Source: Gammaproteobacteria bacterium
GTDB taxonomy: Bacteria; Pseudomonadota; Gammaproteobacteria; Steroidobacterales; Steroidobacteraceae
Direction of reading: 5' to 3'
NCBI GenBank assembly: GCA_003162555.1
Contig: PMNQ01000255.1
Coordinates: 249 to 6,354 of the forward strand
DNA: 6,106 nt
Numbering within the stretch: position 1 is the first letter of the stretch; every line of letters starts with the position of its first letter. The notes beneath the pieces were generated by a model. That model did not search any database. It saw only the letters and a list, made by a program, of their open reading frames with translations, and was not told the origin of the DNA. Positions 1 through 4,089 of this stretch are shown piece by piece. The translations under genes and the position numbers were made by a program.

Positions 1-522
1 CTGGCGCGCGCGCACAGCGGGCCGATACTGAATGCGGCGGAGGCGCAGGAGCAGGGCCCTGCGCTGCTGAGCGACGCGGCCGCACCGGCATCCGCCGATC
101 CGATCGACTACGGCGTGCGGCCCGACGGCAGCCTGGTCGTGGTGGCAGCCGAGACCATAGGCCACTATGCCGATTGGCTCGGTATTTCGGCCGCCAGTCT
201 GCGCGGACTCAACGGCATGCACGGGCGCAGCAACGTGCGCATCGGCCGCCGCTTCAAGCTGAACTTCGCGCGCGTCACTCCCAAGGAGTTCGAGCAGCGC
301 CGGATCGAGTATCACCGGCGCCTGCAGACCGAGTACTTCGCCTCGCACCGCATCACGGGGAGCGATTCCTACGTGGCGCGCCGCGGCGATTCGCTGTGGA
401 GCGTGACGCAGCGCGGCTCGTTGCCGATCTGGCTGCTGCAGCAATACAACCCGGACGTCGACTTCGACGACCTGCGCCCCGGCACGCAGATCGTGTTGCC
501 CCGCGTCGAAGACGCGTCCTAG
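1..522 (+). CDS. LysM-containing lytic transglycosylase, C-terminal part (MltD-like), 5' end outside window
   Basis: The frame is open from base 1 to the TAG at 520-522, giving about 173 residues of the C-terminus. Two LysM-like peptidoglycan-binding modules are visible. The first is a degenerate one at about bases 124-270, with the pattern ETIGHYADWLGI then LRGLNG then IGRRFKLNF. The second is canonical, at about 367-513, with YVARRGDSLWSVTQRG, then LLQQYNP, then LRPGTQIVLP. A basic helical linker (EQRRIEYHRRLQ) joins them. This arrangement resembles the tail of membrane-bound lytic murein transglycosylases of the MltD type, whose N-terminal SLT domain cleaves glycan strands in the periplasm with 1,6-anhydro product formation. 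The catalytic domain is not in the window, so the enzyme assignment is inference from the tail; another LysM protein is possible. The neighbouring L,D-transpeptidase fits a cell-wall role. Confidence 0.72.
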   Translation: MARAHSGPILNAAEAQEQGPALLSDAAAPASADPIDYGVRPDGSLVVVAAETIGHYADWLGISAASLRGLNGMHGRSNVRIGRRFKLNFARVTPKEFEQRRIEYHRRLQTEYFASHRITGSDSYVARRGDSLWSVTQRGSLPIWLLQQYNPDVDFDDLRPGTQIVLPRVEDAS

Positions 523-562
523 GGCCCGTTCGCACTCGATACGTCGATGCGGCCGCGCCCCT

Positions 563-595
563 TGCAGGCGCCTTGCCGGGTCTGTGACCCCTGCA
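563..595. repeat. Inverted repeat (nested hairpin) between the transglycosylase and L,D-transpeptidase genes
   Basis: TGCAGG at 563-568 is the exact reverse complement of CCTGCA at 590-595. Inside it, GGGTC at 578-582 pairs with GACCC at 586-590 around a TGT loop; the two stems share base 590, so only one can be fully formed. No run of T follows, so this is not a standard intrinsic terminator. It could end transcription of the upstream gene by another route, act as an operator, or be chance in GC-rich DNA. Confidence 0.3.
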
Positions 596-621
596 CGGTC
601 GCGGGAGCGGGCGCCTATCCC

Positions 622-627
622 TATAAT
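622..627 (+). promoter_or_regulatory. Perfect -10 box (TATAAT) immediately before the L,D-transpeptidase ATG
   Basis: TATAAT stands in otherwise GC-rich DNA, with only 6 bases between it and the ATG at 634. A housekeeping sigma factor would normally start transcription about 7 bases after the box, that is at or next to the A of the ATG, giving a leaderless mRNA. No Shine-Dalgarno sequence is visible before the ATG, which agrees. Against it, the hexamer 17 bases upstream (TCGCGG, 599-604) is a poor -35 and there is no TGn extension. Confidence 0.45.
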
Positions 628-633
628 TGGGCC

Positions 634-1212
634 ATGTTGCGCCGCCTTGGCCTCGTCATCGCTCTTGCCGCCGCCAGCCTGGCCGCGGCCGAGCCGGGTA
701 CGGGCGACAACATGCCGGCGCCTGGCCTCGAGGCCGGCGCGTCCGGCGTCGAGTCCGGTGCGCGCGGTTACGAGCCGGCCGAGCTGCCGTCGGCCAATCG
801 TGTCGTGGTCCGAAAATCCGAGAGGCGTATGTACCTGCTCAACGGCGAACATGTGGTGCGCAGCTACCGCGTGGCGCTCGGGCTGGTGCCCGCCGGCAGC
901 AAGGAGCGCGCCGGTGATTTCCGCACGCCCGAGGGCGTCTATCAGCTCACGCGCCGCAATTCGCACAGCGATTTTTTCCTTTCGATCCAGGTCTCCTACC
1001 CGAATGCCGCGGATATCGAGCACGCGCGCCGCAATCGCTGGCAGGCGGGCGGCTCGATCATGGTGCACGGCTTGCCCAACAGCCTGCGTCACCCGCCGGA
1101 CTATTACGCGACGGCCGACTGGACCGATGGCTGCATTGCACTCTCCAACGCCGACATGGTCGAGTTCTGGCTGCTGAGCCACGACAACATGCCGATTCAA
1201 ATCATGCCCTGA
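634..1212 (+). CDS. Exported L,D-transpeptidase family protein (YkuD domain)
   Basis: This 192-residue protein belongs to the YkuD-fold family, periplasmic cysteine enzymes that form 3-3 peptidoglycan crosslinks or attach or release proteins on the wall. Residues 1-19 look like a Sec signal peptide: Arg3-Arg4, a hydrophobic core LGLVIALAAASLA, and a likely AAA|E cleavage. A short Gly/Ala/Glu-rich linker follows, then the YkuD domain from about residue 55 to the end. Catalytic features are His145-Gly146 in MVHG and Cys167 in WTDGCIALSN. The usual SHGC is TDGC here, a variant I associate with a YkuD subfamily. The ATG at 634 is chosen because it begins exactly at the signal peptide; an in-frame ATG at 547 would add about 29 residues that spoil it. 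There is no ribosome-binding site; a TATAAT box lies 6 bases upstream. Which reaction it performs (crosslinking, Lpp attachment, or amidase-like release) cannot be told from sequence. Confidence 0.85.
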   Translation: MLRRLGLVIALAAASLAAAEPGTGDNMPAPGLEAGASGVESGARGYEPAELPSANRVVVRKSERRMYLLNGEHVVRSYRVALGLVPAGSKERAGDFRTPEGVYQLTRRNSHSDFFLSIQVSYPNAADIEHARRNRWQAGGSIMVHGLPNSLRHPPDYYATADWTDGCIALSNADMVEFWLLSHDNMPIQIMP

Positions 1213-1221
1213 GCGCTTCCC

Positions 1222-1238
1222 CGCGCCACACCGGCGCG
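1222..1238. repeat. Small GC hairpin between the L,D-transpeptidase gene and ppnN
   Basis: CGCGCC at 1222-1227 pairs perfectly with GGCGCG at 1233-1238 around the loop ACACC. It begins 9 bases after the upstream stop codon and lies in a gap of only 53 bases before ppnN. No T-tract follows, so complete termination is unlikely; partial attenuation or 3'-end protection is possible. A stem of this size is also expected by chance at this GC content. Confidence 0.3.
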
Positions 1239-1265
1239 CGGTGATCAGGCCAACCGCAGCACCCC

Positions 1266-2651
1266 ATGGATACCAGTGTCGTCATTCCCGACGCCGTCGA
1301 CGCCCGCGTCGGCCCGCGCGGCAGTCTTGAAAACCTCTCGCAGGCCGAGATCGCCAAGCTCCTCGACACCAGCGCGCAGGGCCTGTACCCGCTGTTCCGC
1401 AGCTGCGCGCTGGCGGTGCTGAACGCCGGCAGCGAGAGTGACAACGCCCACGAGATCTTCGAGCGCTACAGCGCCTTCACGGTGCAGATCGTGCGCCACG
1501 CCTGGGGCATCAAGCTGCAGATCGCCAACGCGCCGGCCGCGGCCTTCGTCGACGGCGAAATGATCCGCGGCATCAAGGAGCACCTGTTCGCGGTGCTGCG
1601 CGACGTGATCTACACCGCCAACGAGATCGTCGGCAGCGGCCGCCTGGACCGGAGCGATCCGGCCTCGATCACCAATGCCGTGTTCCACATCCTGCGCAAC
1701 GCGCGGGTGCTGGATTTCAAGGCCCGGCCGAACCTGGTGGTCTGCTGGGGCGGACATTCGATCGGCGATGGCGAATACCAGTACACCAAGAAGGTCGGCT
1801 ACGAACTCGGCCTGCGGGCGCTCGATGTGTGTACGGGTTGCGGGCCCGGCGCCATGAAGGGGCCGATGAAGGGTGCGACGATCGCGCACGCCAAGCAACG
1901 CATCGTCAACGGCCGTTACCTCGGCGTGACCGAGCCCGGCATCATCGCCGCCGAACCGCCCAATGCGATCGTCAACCAGCTGGTGATCATGCCGGACATC
2001 GAGATGCGCCTGGAGGCGTTCCTGCGCCTGGCGCACGGCATCGTCGTGTTCCCCGGCGGCGTGGGCACGGCCGAGGAAATCCTCTACCTGCTCGGCGTGC
2101 TGCTCGAGCCGGCCAACGCGGAACTCCCATTGCCAGTAGTGCTGACCGGGCCGCGCGAGAGCGCTGCCTGGTTCGAGCAGATCTCCGCGTTCATCGAGGG
2201 GACGCTGGGACCTGCGGCGCTGGCGCGCCTGCACTTCATCATGGACGATCCGCCCGCAGTCGCCCGCCACATGGTGAAAGCCTTCGAGACGGTGCGCGAG
2301 TTCCGCCGCGCCCGCAACGATTCCTACAACTTCAACTGGCTGCTGTCGGTGCCGCCGACTCTGCAGCAGCCGTTCGAGCCCACGCACGCTTCGATGCGGG
2401 CGCTGGATCTGCGCCGCGCGCGGCCGGCGCACGAACTGGCGCCAGACCTGCGGCGCGCCTTTTCCGGCATCGTCGCCGGCAACGTCAAGCGGCAGGGCGT
2501 CGAGGCAATTGCGCGCCACGGCCCCTACGAGCTTGCAGGCGACGCGGCCGTCATGGGGCTGCTGGACCGGCTGCTGGCCGCGTTTGTGCACCAGCAGCGC
2601 ATGAAGCTGCCTGGCAGCCGCTACCGGCCCAGTTACCGCCTGGCGGGCTGA
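1266..2651 (+). CDS. ppnN: Pyrimidine/purine nucleotide 5'-monophosphate nucleosidase PpnN (YgdH-type LOG protein)
   Basis: PpnN hydrolyses the N-glycosidic bond of nucleoside monophosphates, releasing base and ribose 5-phosphate in the cytosol; in E. coli it is bound and stimulated by (p)ppGpp, adjusting purine pools and persistence. The 461-residue length is close to the E. coli protein (454), and collinear blocks run its whole length. The N-terminal domain has LYPLFRSCALAVLNAGS. The Rossmann-like LOG core carries CWGGHSI at 160-166, CTGCGPGAMK at 189-198, TEPGIIAAEPPN, and the nucleotide-binding PGGVGTAEE at 263-271. The C-terminal region has LRRAFSGIVAGNVK and ends in HQQRMKLPGSRYRPSY, again as in YgdH. 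This combination separates PpnN from the short LOG cytokinin-activating enzymes of about 190 residues. The ATG at 1266 gives the family's normal start, although the only Shine-Dalgarno-like bases (CAGG, 1246-1249) are far away. It may be co-transcribed with the gene 53 bases upstream. Confidence 0.95.
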   Translation: MDTSVVIPDAVDARVGPRGSLENLSQAEIAKLLDTSAQGLYPLFRSCALAVLNAGSESDNAHEIFERYSAFTVQIVRHAWGIKLQIANAPAAAFVDGEMIRGIKEHLFAVLRDVIYTANEIVGSGRLDRSDPASITNAVFHILRNARVLDFKARPNLVVCWGGHSIGDGEYQYTKKVGYELGLRALDVCTGCGPGAMKGPMKGATIAHAKQRIVNGRYLGVTEPGIIAAEPPNAIVNQLVIMPDIEMRLEAFLRLAHGIVVFPGGVGTAEEILYLLGVLLEPANAELPLPVVLTGPRESAAWFEQISAFIEGTLGPAALARLHFIMDDPPAVARHMVKAFETVREFRRARNDSYNFNWLLSVPPTLQQPFEPTHASMRALDLRRARPAHELAPDLRRAFSGIVAGNVKRQGVEAIARHGPYELAGDAAVMGLLDRLLAAFVHQQRMKLPGSRYRPSYRLAG

Positions 2652-2700
2652 AAGCCGATTCACGCTGCTGGTGTCGCTGCGTTGCGATCCACTGCGCGCG

Positions 2701-2718
2701 ACAGCCGCGCGCGGTTGT
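2701..2718. repeat. Hairpin downstream of ppnN
   Basis: ACAGCCG (2701-2707) pairs with CGGTTGT (2712-2718) around a CGCG loop: seven pairs including one G-U, with the exact palindrome CCGCGCGCGG at its centre. It lies 49 bases after the ppnN stop and before the next gene's ribosome-binding site, a place where a terminator is expected. It lacks a T-tract, so an intrinsic terminator is not supported. The rest of the 2652-2783 gap shows no convincing promoter. Confidence 0.3.
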
Positions 2719-2783
2719 GAACCAGTTCCTCACCGAGCTCTCGGCGTAGTCGTACCCTGCGGGCAGACTACAGGTGAGCGCAC

Positions 2784-3008
2784 ATGAGCAAACCCGATTC
2801 GCCGTCGCGACCTGATGCCGGCAAAGATGCCGCCGAGGGCGCAGCTGCCGCCGAAGGCGGAGCGGAAGCCTACGCGCGCTGGCTGCAGCACATGCAGCGC
2901 ACGCGCGGCCGGCACGCCGCCATCACCCGCAATCTCTACACCTGGTCGAACTACAAGAGCTGGGCGGACAAGGTCCGCACCAGCTGGGATCCCGACTCAG
3001 GCAAATAA
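2784..3008 (+). CDS. Hypothetical 74-residue protein, disordered N-terminus and aromatic/basic C-terminus
   Basis: I do not recognise this protein. The start is well supported: AGGTGAG at 2772-2778 sits 5 bases before the ATG, and third-position GC is high as in its neighbours. Residues 1-30 are rich in Ala, Gly, Glu, Asp and Pro and look disordered. Residues 30-72 change character to a compact helix-forming segment with many aromatic and basic residues: YARWLQHMQRTRGRHAA, then NLYTWSNYKSWADKVRTSW, ending in DPDSGK. There is no signal peptide, membrane segment or cysteine, so a cytosolic partner-binding or nucleic-acid-binding role is conceivable but unproven. It has its own ribosome-binding site 132 bases after ppnN, and its last 12 bases overlap the 3' end of the opposing parA. 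Confidence 0.65.
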   Translation: MSKPDSPSRPDAGKDAAEGAAAAEGGAEAYARWLQHMQRTRGRHAAITRNLYTWSNYKSWADKVRTSWDPDSGK

Positions 3009-3731
3009 CAGCGGCCCGGCCACGGCCGGCGCGTTGCCAGTCGTGCCCGCATTTCCCGCTGCTGCCGCCACCGCGGCGCGCCCCGATGGTTCATCGAGCC
3101 ACGCCAGCAGCGACGCCCAGCACTGCAGATCCTCGCTGACCTGGTAGTGCTTCATTTCGTGCAGCCCCAGGCCCAGTTCGGCGGCGCGCACGAAATTCTG
3201 CGAATCACGGAGCGTCGCGACGATCGGGATATCGAGCGTGCCGAGGAAGCGCGTCAGTGACTGGTACATGCGCGTGTTGCGGCGCACGCGATTGGCAATA
3301 ATCGCCAGCCGGTTCTCAGCACGCTTGACCTTCGCCACCAGCAGCAGGCTGGTGATGCAGCGCGCGCAGGCGTGGATGTCGATGTCGGAGGGCAGCACCG
3401 GCACCAGGATCTTGTCCGCATTCGCCACCAGCTCGGGCATTTCCGTGGCTTCGACCGCGGCCGGCGTGTCGATGATGATGCGGCGCGTGCCGTCGGGCAC
3501 GCGCAGCTGGTAGGCGCGCGTCACGCGGTTATCCTTTTCGAAGGCGTTGATCAGGTAGATCGGCGCCTGGCTGGCCTGGCGCTTGCGCACCCAGCGCGCC
3601 GCGGAAGCCTGCGGGTCGTAGTCCATGATCGCCGGCCGCTCGCCGCGCTGCGCGTAGTAGCTGGCCAGATTGATGGCGATCGTCGTCTTGCCTGACCCGC
3701 CCTTGGGGTTGAGCACGACGATCCGCTGCAT
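2997..3731 (-). CDS. Orphan ParA/MinD-family partitioning ATPase
   Basis: This 244-residue protein is a deviant-Walker ATPase of the ParA family. These proteins dimerise with ATP, bind DNA or membrane non-specifically and position chromosomes, plasmids or protein cargo. The Walker A is KGGSGKTT at residues 10-17, with both the signature Lys10 and Lys15. The A' motif is MDYDPQASAARW with Asp37 and Asp39, and Walker B is IIIDTPA with Asp88. The last 28 or so residues are a low-complexity Ala/Gly/Thr tail. The start at 3731 is chosen because GAGG lies 8 bases upstream; the ATG two codons earlier (3737) is only 2 bases from that site, and longer frames run into unlikely sequence. No parB-like gene or parS-like site (TGTTTCACGTGAAACA type) is seen nearby, so it looks like an orphan that may position something other than the chromosome. 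It is divergent from htpG and convergent with the 74-residue ORF. Confidence 0.88.
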   Translation of the reverse strand: MQRIVVLNPKGGSGKTTIAINLASYYAQRGERPAIMDYDPQASAARWVRKRQASQAPIYLINAFEKDNRVTRAYQLRVPDGTRRIIIDTPAAVEATEMPELVANADKILVPVLPSDIDIHACARCITSLLLVAKVKRAENRLAIIANRVRRNTRMYQSLTRFLGTLDIPIVATLRDSQNFVRAAELGLGLHEMKHYQVSEDLQCWASLLAWLDEPSGRAAVAAAAGNAGTTGNAPAVAGPLLFA

Positions 3732-3739
3732 GGTCATAA

Positions 3740-3743
3740 CCTC
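3740..3743 (-). promoter_or_regulatory. Ribosome-binding site that decides the parA start
   Basis: On the minus strand GAGG is followed by TTATGACC and then the ATG at 3731-3729, an 8-base spacing. The alternative ATG within that spacer (3737-3735) would be only 2 bases from GAGG, too close. The protein therefore most likely starts MQRIVVLNPKGG. Confidence 0.6.
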
Positions 3744-3778
3744 GGGGCGGACTGGCCGCTTTATGTCTGAAAGCGCGA

Positions 3779-3813
3779 GCGTACGCAGCGCCACGCAGCG
3801 CTGCAAGCGTTGC
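3779..3813. repeat. Cluster of small palindromes and a 10-base-spaced direct repeat upstream of parA
   Basis: Within 35 bases lie GCGTACGC (3779-3786, palindrome), ACGCAGCGC repeated at 3783-3791 and 3793-3801 (one helical turn apart), GCAGCGCTGC (3795-3804, palindrome), and GCAA-GCG-TTGC (3803-3813, inverted repeat). The cluster ends about 48 bases upstream of the parA start codon, where an operator for parA would be expected. The same-face spacing of the repeat is suggestive of a dimeric regulator, but GC-rich DNA produces such palindromes often. I see no strong -10/-35 pair for parA; CATAAA on the minus strand (3765-3760) is the best -10-like string and lacks a -35. Confidence 0.3.
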
Positions 3814-3907
3814 CGCGCGCAAATGCCGCGTCGGCTTGTGAGGCGCAACACGCTCGCAGGCGCAAAGCATCTCTACCATGTTCCCACACATTGAAGGAAC
3901 GCATCGC

Positions 3908-3985
3908 GTGGAAGTTTTTCTGCTGCTCTGGGACGAGATGGATGACTGGCTGGGCGCAGCCCGCCACCTGATCCGCATACTGTAA
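3908..3985 (+). CDS. Candidate 25-residue micro-protein, amphipathic
   Basis: A GTG at 3908 is preceded by GAAGGAA (3893-3899), an 8-base spacing and one of the better ribosome-binding sites in the window. The frame runs to TAA at 3983-3985. An in-frame ATG at 3878 would give 35 residues but has no ribosome-binding site, so the GTG is preferred. The peptide has a hydrophobic start (EVFLLLW), an acidic patch (DEMDDW), then LGAARHLIRIL with basic residues, consistent with one amphipathic helix that could lie on a membrane or on a partner. A perfect 7-bp hairpin begins 6 bases after the stop, so ribosome-binding site, frame and possible terminator together look like a small transcription unit. 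I do not recognise a family. It could instead be chance or a leader peptide for htpG. Confidence 0.42.
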   Translation: MEVFLLLWDEMDDWLGAARHLIRIL

Positions 3986-3990
3986 CGACA

Positions 3991-4007
3991 ACCGGCGCTG
4001 CGCCGGT
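3991..4007 (+). terminator. GC-rich hairpin after the micro-ORF, before the htpG promoter
   Basis: ACCGGCG (3991-3997) and CGCCGGT (4001-4007) form a perfect 7-bp stem around CTG. It follows the TAA at 3983-3985 and precedes the htpG -35 element by 9 bases, a natural place to isolate the heat-shock promoter from upstream transcription. The T-rich stretch is weak and displaced (TTGATTT at 4018-4024), so efficiency as an intrinsic terminator is doubtful. Confidence 0.4.
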
Positions 4008-4016
4008 CCCCGCTGG

Positions 4017-4046
4017 CTTGATTTGCAGCGCGGCTGGCCCCATAAA
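4017..4046 (+). promoter_or_regulatory. Sigma-32 (RpoH) heat-shock promoter for htpG
   Basis: CTTGAT (4017-4022) matches the heat-shock -35 consensus CTTGAA at 5 of 6 bases. CCCCATAAA (4038-4046) contains the full CCCCAT -10 core. The 15-base spacer is within the range known for RpoH promoters. Transcription would start around 4050-4054, giving a leader of roughly 36-40 bases with the ribosome-binding site GAGGG at 4076-4080. htpG is a classical RpoH target in E. coli. A second CCCCAT at 4049-4054 lacks a properly spaced -35. TAAAAT at 4081-4086 could serve as a housekeeping -10 but would start transcription at the start codon and is less convincing. Confidence 0.72.
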
Positions 4047-4053
4047 AGCCCCA

Positions 4054-4073
4054 TTCCGGTACCATTTCCGGAA
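4054..4073 (+). other. 5'-leader hairpin of the htpG mRNA
   Basis: TTCCGG (4054-4059) pairs perfectly with CCGGAA (4068-4073) around the loop TACCATTT. It arises from an imperfect tandem repeat, CCATTCCGGTACC (4051-4063) followed by CCATTTCCGGAACC (4062-4075, sharing CC). The hairpin would stand at or within a few bases of the predicted 5' end and ends 2 bases before the ribosome-binding site GAGGG. It may protect the mRNA end or tune ribosome access. It does not itself mask GAGGG, so a classical RNA thermometer is not shown. Confidence 0.4.
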
Positions 4074-4089
4074 CCGAGGGTAAAATCCA

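Noticed and set aside
547..633. Upstream in-frame start for the L,D-transpeptidase
   Set aside because: It would place a Cys/Pro/Arg-rich stretch before the signal peptide and has no ribosome-binding site; the ATG at 634 begins exactly at the signal peptide.
1245..2663. Long minus-strand open frame (472 residues) opposite ppnN
   Set aside because: It mirrors the codon-biased ppnN reading frame. Its translation is rich in His, Arg, Gln and Val with no family motifs, as expected of the antisense of a high-GC gene.
2652..2783. Promoter for the 74-residue gene (TTGTGA at 2715, TACCCT at 2753 considered)
   Set aside because: The spacing between the candidate -35 and -10 is far from 17 bases and the matches are poor, so no promoter is called.
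3732..3851. Longer ParA starting at 3851 (284 residues)
   Set aside because: The added 40 residues are Arg-rich and unlike ParA N-termini, whereas GAGG is correctly placed for the ATG at 3731.
4081..4086. TAAAAT as a housekeeping -10 for htpG
   Set aside because: Transcription would begin around the start codon, bypassing the GAGGG ribosome-binding site; the RpoH element upstream explains the region better. It cannot be fully excluded as a secondary promoter.
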